A stretch of DNA of 15,934 nucleotides from an uncultured Oscillospiraceae bacterium. Its GTDB lineage: Bacteria; Bacillota_A; Clostridia; Oscillospirales; Oscillospiraceae. The translations under genes were made by a program, and so were the position numbers. The stretch is from positions 1 to 15,934 of the forward strand of contig CAAGIF010000031.1 in assembly GCA_900769845.1 (NCBI GenBank), in the 5' to 3' direction. Under the pieces are notes generated by a model. It did not search any database. It had not been told where the DNA came from and worked only from the letters and a program-made list of their open reading frames with translations. This document shows positions 1-8,081 of the stretch, piece by piece; the first letter of the stretch is position 1; every line of letters starts with the position of its first letter.

Positions 1-748
1 CAATACAGGTGGTGTAGATGGAGAACTCACCGCCGCCCACCAGCTTGAAGTCCACTTCCACGCCGGTGGACTTACCGATCCAGTTGCGCTGGATCTCCTT
101 GGTGGATTCGGGCCAATCGATCTCGTCCATGCCCTCCAGCAGCTTTTCAGCGAAAGCAGGCTGGTCGATGACCCACTGCATCATCATCTTCTTCACAACG
201 GGATAGCCGCCGCGCTCAGACTTGCCGTCGATGACTTCATCGTTTGCCAGAACAGTGCCCAGCTCTTCGCACCAGTTCACAGGCATCTCGATCCGCTTGG
301 CGTAACCTGCCTCCCACAGCTTCTTGAAGATCCACTGGGTCCACTTGTAGAAATCGGGATCGGAAGTGGCGATTACCTTGCTCCAATCGTAGTCAAAGCC
401 CAGTTCCTTCAGCTGACCGGAGAAGGTAGCAATATTCTTCTGGGTAAAGCCGTTGGGATGGTTGCCGGTATCCACCGCATACTGCTCCGCAGGCAGACCG
501 AAGGAGTCATAGCCCATGGGATGCAACACATTGAAGCCCTGCATGCGCTTCATGCGGGACATGATATCCGTGGCGGTATAACCCTCGGGATGGCCTGCGT
601 GCAGACCCACGCCGGAGGGATAAGGGAACATATCCAGAACATAATACTTAGGCTTGGAGAAGTCCCACACATCGGTGGCGAAAGTATTGTTCTCTTCCCA
701 GTATTTGTGCCATTTCTTTTCAATGGCGGAAAAATCATAGTTTGGCAT
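1..748 (-). CDS. leuS: Leucyl-tRNA synthetase, N-terminal part (cut by window edge)
   Basis: Class I aminoacyl-tRNA synthetase that charges tRNA-Leu in the cytoplasm. About 249 residues are visible, beginning [13 protein letters not shown], a typical LeuS start. The ATP-binding HIGH motif appears as HAGH at residues 50-53 within [20 protein letters not shown], and the segment [12 protein letters not shown] marks entry into the CP1 editing domain. The KMSKS loop and the tRNA-binding end lie outside the window. The ATG at 748-746 follows a good ribosome binding site (AGAGGTGAG). The gene begins 26 nt after rsfS ends, with no terminator between, so it is probably the last visible gene of the smc operon. 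The editing-loop sequence at the very edge reads TTCI where many LeuS proteins have TTRPDT. Identification is firm. Confidence 0.97.
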   Translation of the reverse strand, partial: MPNYDFSAIEKKWHKYWEENNTFATDVWDFSKPKYYVLDMFPYPSGVGLHAGHPEGYTATDIMSRMKRMQGFNVLHPMGYDSFGLPAEQYAVDTGNHPNGFTQKNIATFSGQLKELGFDYDWSKVIATSDPDFYKWTQWIFKKLWEAGYAKRIEMPVNWCEELGTVLANDEVIDGKSERGGYPVVKKMMMQWVIDQPAFAEKLLEGMDEIDWPESTKEIQRNWIGKSTGVEVDFKLVGGGEFSIYTTCI

Positions 749-774
749 TTCTCTCACCTCTGTAGGATTTACAA

Positions 775-1137
775 TTATTCAGGAAGTACGATATCGCTCA
801 AGTCCACTACCTCAGCATCGGCCCAGAGCCGCTCCAGATCGTAGAACTTTCTTGCCTCTTCCGTAAATACATGGACGACCACGCTGCCAAAGTCCAGCAG
901 TTCCCAGGAATTGCCCCGATGGCCTTCCCGCCCCAGCATGGGCTCGCCCAACTGCTCCATGGTGTACTCTGCGTAATCGCAGAGGGTCTTGACATGGGTG
1001 TTGACCGTACCGGTACAGATCACAAAATAATCTGCCAGGCTGGAGACCCGGTCGATCTTCAGCAGTTTAATATCAATGCCCTTCTTGGAATCCAGGGCCT
1101 TTGTGACTTCCAGAGCCACTTCTCTTGCACTCAACAT
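775..1137 (-). CDS. rsfS: Ribosomal silencing factor RsfS
   Basis: RsfS/Iojap-family protein of about 120 residues, the normal size. In this family it binds ribosomal protein uL14 on the 50S subunit and blocks joining of the subunits when nutrients are low. Visible family features are the N-terminal helix [19 protein letters not shown], the core strand DYFVICTG, the segment [17 protein letters not shown] and the C-terminal [12 protein letters not shown]. Two ATGs are possible, at 1143 and 1137. The AAAGGA site at 1146-1151 sits 8 nt before the second but only 2 nt before the first, so I chose 1137. The gene lies directly behind nadD-yqeK, and its binding site touches that gene's stop codon, which suggests coupled translation. 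The order nadD, yqeK, rsfS is common in Firmicutes. Confidence 0.95.
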   Translation of the reverse strand: MLSAREVALEVTKALDSKKGIDIKLLKIDRVSSLADYFVICTGTVNTHVKTLCDYAEYTMEQLGEPMLGREGHRGNSWELLDFGSVVVHVFTEEARKFYDLERLWADAEVVDLSDIVLPE

Positions 1138-1152
1138 ATTCATTTTCCTTTC

Positions 1153-2337
1153 TTAGGAAATTTTCTTCCGGTTTAAATATTCCAGGGCTTCCCGGGAATT
1201 GGGACTGACCTCATCCCCCAGTTCGGCAAGATGAGCAAGGGTCATTTCCAGTCCCAGCCGAAGGGCCCCGTCTATATCCGTGAAAGCCAGCTGCCGCAGC
1301 TTTTCCACTCCGGGGAAATTCCTGCAGGGCTCCATATAGTCTGCCACATAAATGATCTTTTCAAGCAGCGTCATATCTGCCTTTCCGGTGGTGTGGTGAC
1401 AGATCGCCGAAACCACCGGTTCGCTTTCCCCAAAGATCCGCTCCGCCACCAGTGAACCGGTAAGGGCATGGAGGGTTTTGGGGTATTTTACGGAAAAATC
1501 ATCCAGTATTTTACCATAGGCCTCACATAAAGTCAATTGCAGGGGGCCATCCAGCGCCTTGGTAATGTCATGGAGAATGCCTGCCCGGGCCGCATCCTCC
1601 GGGTCCGCGCCCCAATGCTCCGCCAGCTTTACCGCTGTGTCCCGGCAGCCCAATACATGAGCCACCCGCTTGGGATCCAGCAACCGCACAACCACAGATT
1701 CCAACTGCTCCATGGGAAGATTCTTCCAGTTGGCAGCCGTGTCGTACAATCCTTGGCTTCGGATATAATCCGCCACCCCATTGGGTAGGAATACATCGGC
1801 GCAGCCAAATGCCAGCATCCTGCGAAGCTGGGTGGAAGAAATGGCTAAGATCTCATTTTTTACCAGTTCTACCCCAACACCCTGGGCCTGCATTTCCGCT
1901 TTCCGCTTTTCAATGGCGGCGGCTTCTCCTTTATCCCCCCGGTACATCACCGCTAGGGTCGCCCGGTCAGTGATCCGCTGGGGCTCTTTCCATGTGTGGA
2001 AAGAGAGAAACATGTCACTTCCCATCAGCAGGTAGAGTTCCGCGTCCGGATACATCCCGGCTAGCGCTTCCACTGTCAGATAGCTGTAGCTTTTCCCTTC
2101 CCGCTTCAGCTCCATATCGGATACCTCGATCGTATTCGAATTGGAAACCGCAAGCTTGAGCATCTCCAACCGCTGCCATGGATCGGGCGAGCCGGAGGGA
2201 ATCTCCTTATGGGGCGCAATCCGGTCCGGGATCATAATCAGCCTGTCCAGCCCCAGGGTTTCCACCGCCTGTCTGGCGCTGTGCATATGTCCGGTATGCA
2301 CCGGGTTAAAGGTTCCGCCATAAATGCCGATTTTCAT
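1153..2337 (-). CDS. nadD: Fused NadD (nicotinate-nucleotide adenylyltransferase) and YqeK (HD-domain Ap4A hydrolase)
   Basis: One 394-residue chain with two enzymes. Residues 1-200 are NadD, which joins nicotinate mononucleotide and ATP to form deamido-NAD: GGTFNPVHTGH at 7-17 is the nucleotidyltransferase signature and ISSTQLR at 166-172 is the second ATP motif. Residues 205-394 are a YqeK-type HD phosphohydrolase: R224/H227 in RVAHVLG, H256-D257 in ILHDITK, H290, H314-H315 in CHHTTGK and D333 in YVADYMEP supply the expected metal ligands. YqeK proteins split Ap4A symmetrically into two ADP. In Bacillus these are two adjacent genes; here there is no stop or restart between them. Translation starts at an ATG behind GGAGGGACGGAA, 39 nt after yhbY. 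Both domains look intact, so a true fusion is more likely than a sequencing error. Confidence 0.95.
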   Translation of the reverse strand: MKIGIYGGTFNPVHTGHMHSARQAVETLGLDRLIMIPDRIAPHKEIPSGSPDPWQRLEMLKLAVSNSNTIEVSDMELKREGKSYSYLTVEALAGMYPDAELYLLMGSDMFLSFHTWKEPQRITDRATLAVMYRGDKGEAAAIEKRKAEMQAQGVGVELVKNEILAISSTQLRRMLAFGCADVFLPNGVADYIRSQGLYDTAANWKNLPMEQLESVVVRLLDPKRVAHVLGCRDTAVKLAEHWGADPEDAARAGILHDITKALDGPLQLTLCEAYGKILDDFSVKYPKTLHALTGSLVAERIFGESEPVVSAICHHTTGKADMTLLEKIIYVADYMEPCRNFPGVEKLRQLAFTDIDGALRLGLEMTLAHLAELGDEVSPNSREALEYLNRKKIS

Positions 2338-2376
2338 TTCCGTCCCTCCCCTGCTGAATTTGGGATGCTGACTTTG

Positions 2377-2838
2377 TTACTCTTTCTCTCTGAGCTGCCG
2401 TTCCCGGCTGCGCTCTATTGCCTTTTCAATGGCCTGCTGGCGGAAGTATTCATTGCGCTGCTCCCGCACCTTCTTTGCCGCCTGGCGACGGGCCTGCGCC
2501 CCCTTGCGGACGGGATTGGCCTTCACTTCCTTGCGCTTGGCGCGACCGGTCTGATTCCGCTCTTCCTGGCACTTTTCGCTGAAGCGGTAGATCACAAACT
2601 TGGAACCCACACAGGACACACCGTCAGCACCGGTGGCCTGGCAAAGCTCGTCACTTACTTCCCGGGCGGACATCAGCGCGGTTTCCAGCACTTTGCCCTT
2701 GATCAGTTCCCGGGCGGTCAGCAGTCTGTCCGCCTCGGCAATCACATTTTCTGTTACACCATCCTTTCCCACAATCAAAGTGGTATCGATGGTGTTTGCC
2801 TGGGCGCGAAGTTCTGCTCTTTCTTTACTTGTCAGCAT
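2377..2838 (-). CDS. yhbY: YhbY-type CRM-domain ribosome assembly protein with long basic tail
   Basis: Small RNA-binding protein of the CRM (YhbY) family, which associates with pre-50S ribosomal particles. Residues 1-88 form the CRM domain: LTSKERAELRAQAN at the start, the GxxG loop as GKDG at 24-27, then ELIKGKVLE and GSKFVIYR at its end. Typical YhbY proteins are about 95-105 residues; this one is 153 because of a C-terminal extension (about 91-153) in which I count 21 Lys/Arg out of 63. The tail looks helical or disordered and could add RNA contacts. The ATG at 2838 follows a strong AAGGAGG site at 6 nt spacing and overlaps the end of rdgB by 14 nt. It sits just upstream of nadD, as in many Firmicutes. 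The domain call is firm; the tail's role is unknown. Confidence 0.93.
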   Translation of the reverse strand: MLTSKERAELRAQANTIDTTLIVGKDGVTENVIAEADRLLTARELIKGKVLETALMSAREVSDELCQATGADGVSCVGSKFVIYRFSEKCQEERNQTGRAKRKEVKANPVRKGAQARRQAAKKVREQRNEYFRQQAIEKAIERSRERQLREKE

Positions 2839-3430
2839 AACCTGCCTCCTTCAATTTCTCATAAAACACACGCAGGGCATTTGCCCGGTGAGACACTTTG
2901 TTTTTATCTGCGGCGCTCATTTCCGCCATGGTCATTCCCAAAGGAGGATAGTAGAAGATCGGATCATAACCAAATCCATTCTCTCCTCTGGGCTGCCGCA
3001 AAAGCTCGCCGTGGACATCTCCCCTGGCCTGGATCACGGACCCCTGGGGGGTAACCATGGTGATCACGCATACAAACTGCGCCTGCCGCCGGTCATCGGG
3101 CACCTGTCGGGTATTTTTCAGCAAAAGCTGAAGCCTGCCCCAATCGTCCAGGGTATCATCAAATCCGTACCGGGCAGAGTAAACCCCCGGCTCCCCGTTC
3201 AGGGCATCCACCGCAATTCCGGAATCGTCTGCCAGAGCGGGCATGCCGGTGGCTCTCATCACAGCTTCCGCCTTGATAAAGGAATTTTCCTCAAAGGTGG
3301 CGCCGTTTTCTTCCACATGGATATCCACGCCCAGTTCGGACTGCAATACCAATTCTATGCCAAACTGTTCCGTAATCTTGCTGATTTCTTCCAGTTTGTG
3401 TCTGTTTTTGCTTGCCAATACAACCTTCAT
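2825..3430 (-). CDS. rdgB: XTP/dITP diphosphatase (non-canonical purine NTP pyrophosphatase)
   Basis: RdgB/HAM1-family enzyme of 201 residues that hydrolyses dITP, ITP and XTP to monophosphates and pyrophosphate, keeping deaminated purines out of DNA and RNA. Motifs are clear: VVLASKNRHKLEE at 3-15, the catalytic and metal segment DDSGIAVDALNGEPGVYSAR at 68-87, GFGYDPIF at 152-159 and SHRANAL at 180-186. The longest frame starts at a GTG (3442) overlapping the ftsY stop, but no ribosome binding site precedes it. The ATG at 3430 has GAGGG at 5 nt spacing and gives the expected MKVVLAS N-terminus, so I use it. The gene is squeezed between ftsY (8 nt gap) and yhbY (14 nt overlap), indicating translational coupling. 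The alternative name is ITPase/HAM1-like. Confidence 0.96.
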   Translation of the reverse strand: MKVVLASKNRHKLEEISKITEQFGIELVLQSELGVDIHVEENGATFEENSFIKAEAVMRATGMPALADDSGIAVDALNGEPGVYSARYGFDDTLDDWGRLQLLLKNTRQVPDDRRQAQFVCVITMVTPQGSVIQARGDVHGELLRQPRGENGFGYDPIFYYPPLGMTMAEMSAADKNKVSHRANALRVFYEKLKEAGYADK

Positions 3431-3435
3431 ATCAG

Positions 3436-3440
3436 CCCTC
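3436..3440 (-). promoter_or_regulatory. Ribosome binding site deciding the rdgB start
   Basis: GAGGG on the minus strand lies 5 nt before the ATG at 3430 and inside the ftsY/rdgB junction. It supports the ATG over the overlapping GTG at 3442. Confidence 0.7.
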
Positions 3441-4344
3441 ACAGCAGCGCATCCACAAAATCCTTCGCCACGAAAGGCATCAGATCCTCTGCCTGTTCGC
3501 CAACACCGATGAATTTCACGGGGATCTGCAGGGAATCTGCCACAGCAATGACGATACCGCCCTTGGCGGTGCCGTCCAGCTTGGTGATAGCCAGGGCAGT
3601 AACCCCGGCGATCTCCTTAAACTGCTTTGCCTGGATCAGGCCGTTCTGTCCGGTTGTACCGTCGAGTACCAGCAGAACTTCCCGGGCCGCATCCGGCAGT
3701 TCCCGATTGACAATGCGGCTGATCTTGTTCAGCTCATTCATCAGATTGGTCTTATTGTGCAGGCGGCCGGCAGTATCAATGATAATCACATCGCTGCCCT
3801 TTGCCTTTGCGGATTGGATGCCGTCAAATACCACAGATGCAGGATCTGCGCCCTCATGCTGCCGGACAATAGACGCGCCGGAACGGGTCGCCCAGATCTC
3901 CAGCTGGTCTGCAGCTGCAGCCCGGAAGGTATCGCCTGCAACCAGAGTGACCTTTTTCCCCTGATTCACAAGCTGTTTAGCGATCTTGCCGATGGTGGTG
4001 GTCTTGCCAACGCCGTTGACGCCAATCACCAGGATCACAGAGGGCGTAGTAGAAAGATTCAGCTCTGTATCCGCCACATTCAGCATATCCTCCAGGATCT
4101 GCTTCAACGCGATCCGGGCATCTTCCACAGTGGTCAGGCCCTGGCTGCGAACCCTGTGTCGGAGCAGAGATACTGCCTTGGTAGCAGTTTCCACGCCCAG
4201 ATCTGCCAGGATCAGGGTTTCCTCCAGTTCCTCATAAAAATCCTCGTCAATCTCACCGAAGGCGCTGAACACTGCGCCCAGGGTTCCGCTGAGAGCATCC
4301 CGGGTCTTTGCCAGACCCTGTTTGATTTTTTCAAAAAAGCCCAT
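3439..4344 (-). CDS. ftsY: Signal recognition particle receptor FtsY
   Basis: SRP-receptor GTPase of 301 residues, which docks SRP-bound ribosomes at the Sec translocon on the inner face of the membrane. Visible parts are a short N-terminal segment (MGFFEKIKQGLAKT) with an amphipathic helix but no long acidic A domain, as usual in Gram-positives; the four-helix N domain (about 20-100); and the G domain with P-loop GVNGVGKTTT at 108-117, GDTFRAAAADQL at 137-148, DTAGR at 190-194, TKLDGTAKGG at 254-263 and the closing GVGEQAEDLMPF. The ATG at 4344 is preceded by a strong AAAGGAG site at 7 nt spacing, only 12 nt beyond the smc stop. The smc-ftsY pairing is widely conserved in Firmicutes; ffh, often nearby, is not in this window. 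Confidence 0.98.
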   Translation of the reverse strand: MGFFEKIKQGLAKTRDALSGTLGAVFSAFGEIDEDFYEELEETLILADLGVETATKAVSLLRHRVRSQGLTTVEDARIALKQILEDMLNVADTELNLSTTPSVILVIGVNGVGKTTTIGKIAKQLVNQGKKVTLVAGDTFRAAAADQLEIWATRSGASIVRQHEGADPASVVFDGIQSAKAKGSDVIIIDTAGRLHNKTNLMNELNKISRIVNRELPDAAREVLLVLDGTTGQNGLIQAKQFKEIAGVTALAITKLDGTAKGGIVIAVADSLQIPVKFIGVGEQAEDLMPFVAKDFVDALL

Positions 4345-4356
4345 GAATATCTCCTT

Positions 4357-7300
4357 TTATTCCACGATGCCCAGATACTGCTCCATCTGGTTCAAATCCA
4401 GCCGCAGCAGCGTACTGATGCCCTGCTCCTGCATGGTCACACCATAGAGCACATCCGCAGCTTCCATGGTTCCACGACGGTGGGTGATTACGATGAACTG
4501 CGTCTTTTTGCTCAAACCCCGGAGGTAGGTCGCATACCGCTCCACATTCCGGTCATCCAGCGCTGCGTCGATCTCATCGAGCATACAGAAGGGCGTGGGA
4601 CGAACCTTCAGAATTGCAAAATACAGGGCTGTTGCCACAAAGGCCTTCTCACCGCCGGAGAGCAGTGTAATGGTCTTGACCTGCTTTCCGGGAGGCTGGA
4701 CGCGGATCTCAATGCCGCAGGTCAAGGGATTCTCCGGATCCTCCAGAATCAGTTGTCCCTTACCGCCGCCGAACATTTCCTCGAAGACCTGACCGAAGTA
4801 TTGGTCGATCTTCTGGAATTCCGTCACGAAAATAGTGGTCATTTCCTTGGTGATATCCCGGATGATACCCTCCAGCTCCCGCTTGGAATTCAGAACATCA
4901 TCCCGCTGGGAAGAAAGGTATGTATAGCGTTCATTGACCCGGGCATATTCTTCAATTGCGCCCAGGTTGGGGGTGCCCAGACCGGTGATCTTCCGCTTCA
5001 GTTCCGTTGCACGGCGTGTGCCAGCGGTAACGGATTCGATCTCTCCCCGATGCTCCGGTGCGGTGCCCGGGGTCAGCCCGTAGGAATCCCAAAGCTTGTC
5101 AATGATCTGCTTTTCGTCCATATTGGCGGCCATACGCTTCTGCTCCAGCAGTGCGCAGGCCCGTTCCATGTTCAAGATATCTTTATTCTTTTCCTGGGCT
5201 TCCCGATCCGTACGGGTTCTGGAAGCTTCCGCTTCTGCCCGCTGGGCCAGGGTATTCTGCAGTTCTCTGTGCATTTTTTCTGTATCCGCGGCAGTTTCCT
5301 GCTGACGAACCAGCAAATCTTCAATCTGCTGCTGCAGACGGCGGGATTCTTCCTCGATGGCTTCGATCAGAGCCAGCTTCTTCTCCCGGTCGCCTTCCAT
5401 TGCCCGCTGCAGACCGTTCATATCCTCAATATGGGCCAGGGCTGTTGCCCGTTCCGCATCCAGAGCCGCTTCCTGGGTCTTCAGTTCCGTAAGCTGCTCG
5501 GAAATGCCGGAGCTTGCCTGAGCTGCCTCCGTCTGGCTGTCTTCCAGGCGCTCCAGTTCCCGGCGAACTCCAGCAAGCTGATCCGAGAATACCTGGATCT
5601 TTGCCTGCTGGGCTGCATACCGCTCCCGGTCATTCTGATCCCGCTGCTGCAGGGCATCCCGCTCCCGCTGAGCAGATTCCTCTGCGCCCTCAATGGCTTC
5701 CAGCAGGATCTCATACTGCTTCACAGTACCTTCCAGGCGCAGAACCTGATCCTCCGCCGCCCGGAGCTGTTCCCGGGAGGTGTTAAGTTCAAATTCAACC
5801 TGGTCAAACTGACGCTGGGCTTCCTGCAGCTCGCTTTCACAGGTCTGATGGTCCTGCTGCAGCTTCTTCTCCTGGGCTGTCAGTTTTTCCAGCTCATTGG
5901 CCCGGGAGAGAATACCTGCTTCCTTATTCACAGAGCCGCCGGTCATGGATCCACCGGGATTCATAACCTGGCCGTCCAGAGTCACGATCTTGAACCGGTT
6001 CTGGTACTTACCTGCCATGGCGATAGCGGCATCCAGATCCTGGGCGATCACAGTCCGTCCCAGCAGGTTTTCCACCACTGCCCGGTACTGATCCTGGGTG
6101 GATACCAGGTTCGATGCGATACCTACAAAGCCCCGGCAGTTTTCCAGACCCTTTTCACTCAAGGTTTTGCTCTGAATGGCGGTCAACGGCAGGAAAGTAG
6201 CCCGGCCGCCGCCGGTGCGCTTCAGGAAGGAGATGGCAGCCTTGCCATCGGCCTCACTGTCCACAACGATCTGCTGCATGGCGGCGCCCAGGGCGATCTC
6301 CACCGCAACAGCATAGCTGTCTTCCGTGCGGATCAACCGGGAAACCGGTCCGTGAATGTGGCGAAGGGCCCCACGCTGGGCTTCCTGCATCACAAGACGG
6401 ACGGACTTGTTATAGCTGTCAAAGTCCCGTTCCATCGCCCGGTATACTTTCGCTTTTGCCGAAACAGAATCCAGCTTAGTCTGAATGTCCCGAAGCTGCT
6501 CCGTCAGTTCATCCCGGCGTTTTGCCCGGGTGTTCTGCCGCAGGGTATAACCGGCGATGGTATTGTTGGCAGCCGTCACATCGTCCTTAGCTCGACGAAG
6601 CTGCCGGCGGCTTTCATGGAGATTCTCCCGGGCATCCTTTTCCCGAGTTTCTCCCGCAGCCAGATCTTCATCCAACTGCTCCAGCCGCTGTTCGGTCTGC
6701 TGCCGGCTTTCCTCCAGACTCCGCAGATCCGCTTCCCTGCCGGCGATATCGGAGGTAAGGGCAGTTTCCTGTCCCCGCAGTTCCAGATACTGCCGGGTCA
6801 GTCCCTGGGCGTTGGCAGTCATTGCCGCCAGCTCCTGCCGCAGAGCTTCCATGGTCTTTTGCTTATCTGCAAGCATACCTTCGATCTGGTCGATCCGCTC
6901 CCGGGTCTGGCTGATCTGGGTGAGAATACCGCCGCTGCGGTCTTCCTGGCCCTGGAGTTCCTCCCGGATACGCAGAATGTTTGCATGGTTATTGTCAATA
7001 TTGCCCTGCAATACCGCCTGCTGACCTTCCAGCTGCTGGCGGTGGGCTTCCAGCATATTCACCTTTACCCGGACGGTTTCCAATTCGCCGTCCTTATCCC
7101 GGAGATCCTGGCTGTACTGTTCCGCCCGGCGGTACAGATTCTCCAGCTCCTCATGGGCCTGCTGGAGCACAAAGGATGCAGATGCGTGATCCTCCTCCGC
7201 CTTCTTGGCAGCGGCGGACAGTTTTTCCAGGGTATCCAGCCATACGGCGACTTCCACGCCCCGGAGTTCGTCCTTCAGCTCCAGATACTTTTTCGCCTTC

Positions 7301-7929
7301 TCGGACTGAATTTTCAAAGGGTCCAGCTGCAATTCCAGTTCGGAAACCTTGTCCCCGATCCGCAGGAGGTTATCCTCAGTACGTTCCAGTTTACGCTCCG
7401 TTTCTTCCTTGCGGTGGCGGTATTTGGAAATACCTGCTGCTTCCTCAAAGATCTCCCGGCGGTCAGCGCTCTTCAAAGACAGAATCTCATCAATGCGGCC
7501 CTGACCGATGTTGGAATAACCTTCACGACCCATGCCGGTATCCATAAACAGCTCATGGATATCCCGAAGCCGGGCAGACTGGCGGTTGATATAGTATTCC
7601 GAATCACCGCTGCGGTAATACCGCCGGGTGACCATGACCTCGTCCGCCTCATAGGGCAGCGCCCGGTCTGCGTTATCCAGGGTCAGCGTTGCTTCCGCAA
7701 AACCCACAGCAGTACGCTTCTGGGTTCCGCCGAAGATCACATCTTCCATCTTCGCCCCCCGGAGGGTCTTGCTGCTCTGCTCGCCCATGACCCAGAGGAT
7801 GGCATCGGAAATATTCGATTTTCCGGATCCGTTGGGACCGACAATGGCAGTAATATCATCGCCAAAGCGGATCAGCGTCTTGTCCGGGAAGGACTTAAAG
7901 CCCTGTAATTCCAATGATTTTAAATACAC
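4357..7929 (-). CDS. smc: Chromosome condensation and segregation protein SMC
   Basis: Full-length SMC ATPase of 1190 residues, partner of ScpA/ScpB in bacterial condensin, which organises and helps segregate the chromosome. Walker A is GPNGSGKSN at 31-39. Two long coiled-coil arms flank the hinge (about 520-670), which contains GGGRATFLPL and NPGGSMTGGS. The ABC signature LSGGE is at 1090-1094 and Walker B, FCMLDEID, at 1114-1121, with catalytic E1119. Length and order are normal. The start is a GTG behind AGAGG. A strong promoter lies 41-69 nt upstream, so smc is probably the first gene of the seven-gene operon. In many Firmicutes rnc precedes smc; here glmM with its terminator does. TTA and TCA codons occur only in the first eight codons. 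Confidence 0.98.
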   Translation of the reverse strand: MYLKSLELQGFKSFPDKTLIRFGDDITAIVGPNGSGKSNISDAILWVMGEQSSKTLRGAKMEDVIFGGTQKRTAVGFAEATLTLDNADRALPYEADEVMVTRRYYRSGDSEYYINRQSARLRDIHELFMDTGMGREGYSNIGQGRIDEILSLKSADRREIFEEAAGISKYRHRKEETERKLERTEDNLLRIGDKVSELELQLDPLKIQSEKAKKYLELKDELRGVEVAVWLDTLEKLSAAAKKAEEDHASASFVLQQAHEELENLYRRAEQYSQDLRDKDGELETVRVKVNMLEAHRQQLEGQQAVLQGNIDNNHANILRIREELQGQEDRSGGILTQISQTRERIDQIEGMLADKQKTMEALRQELAAMTANAQGLTRQYLELRGQETALTSDIAGREADLRSLEESRQQTEQRLEQLDEDLAAGETREKDARENLHESRRQLRRAKDDVTAANNTIAGYTLRQNTRAKRRDELTEQLRDIQTKLDSVSAKAKVYRAMERDFDSYNKSVRLVMQEAQRGALRHIHGPVSRLIRTEDSYAVAVEIALGAAMQQIVVDSEADGKAAISFLKRTGGGRATFLPLTAIQSKTLSEKGLENCRGFVGIASNLVSTQDQYRAVVENLLGRTVIAQDLDAAIAMAGKYQNRFKIVTLDGQVMNPGGSMTGGSVNKEAGILSRANELEKLTAQEKKLQQDHQTCESELQEAQRQFDQVEFELNTSREQLRAAEDQVLRLEGTVKQYEILLEAIEGAEESAQRERDALQQRDQNDRERYAAQQAKIQVFSDQLAGVRRELERLEDSQTEAAQASSGISEQLTELKTQEAALDAERATALAHIEDMNGLQRAMEGDREKKLALIEAIEEESRRLQQQIEDLLVRQQETAADTEKMHRELQNTLAQRAEAEASRTRTDREAQEKNKDILNMERACALLEQKRMAANMDEKQIIDKLWDSYGLTPGTAPEHRGEIESVTAGTRRATELKRKITGLGTPNLGAIEEYARVNERYTYLSSQRDDVLNSKRELEGIIRDITKEMTTIFVTEFQKIDQYFGQVFEEMFGGGKGQLILEDPENPLTCGIEIRVQPPGKQVKTITLLSGGEKAFVATALYFAILKVRPTPFCMLDEIDAALDDRNVERYATYLRGLSKKTQFIVITHRRGTMEAADVLYGVTMQEQGISTLLRLDLNQMEQYLGIVE

Positions 7930-7951
7930 AACATAACCTCTTATACATCAG

Positions 7952-7957
7952 ATTATA
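7952..7957 (-). promoter_or_regulatory. Second, extended -10 candidate for smc
   Basis: TGTTATAAT on the minus strand is a TGnTATAAT extended -10 element, 18 bp closer to smc than the main -10 box. No good -35 box lies at 17 nt (TCCAGT). It may be a weaker tandem start. Confidence 0.4.
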
Positions 7958-7969
7958 ACAAATCAATTT

Positions 7970-7975
7970 ATTATA
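7970..7975 (-). promoter_or_regulatory. -10 box of the smc operon promoter
   Basis: TATAAT on the minus strand, paired with TTGCAA at 7993-7998. The start of transcription would fall near 7963, giving a leader of about 35 nt. Confidence 0.75.
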
Positions 7976-7992
7976 CTGGAAAACCCCAAAAA

Positions 7993-7998
7993 TTGCAA
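7993..7998 (-). promoter_or_regulatory. -35 box of the smc operon promoter
   Basis: TTGCAA on the minus strand, 17 nt before a perfect TATAAT (7970-7975). This is the best sigma-A promoter in the 152-nt gap between glmM and smc and probably drives smc through leuS. Confidence 0.75.
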
Positions 7999-8037
7999 GG
8001 TTTTCTTTCTGTCCGGACGCAGTGAAAACAAGAAAAT

Positions 8038-8069
8038 TCCGGTCTGTCCATGGGGTCGGACAGACCGGA
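8038..8069 (-). terminator. Intrinsic terminator after glmM
   Basis: A perfect 12-bp stem (8038-8049 with 8058-8069) with an 8-nt loop is followed, in the minus direction, by AATTTTCTTGTTTTC. It lies 12 nt beyond the glmM stop and separates the glmM unit from the smc operon. Confidence 0.88.
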
Positions 8070-8081
8070 TTGATTATGCTG

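Noticed and set aside
3412..7908. A 1498-codon open frame on the plus strand, antisense to smc and ftsY
   Set aside because: It is codon-aligned with smc and ftsY and stays open only because those genes lack TTA, CTA and TCA codons. Its product is low in recognisable domains, and smc and ftsY are unmistakable on the other strand.
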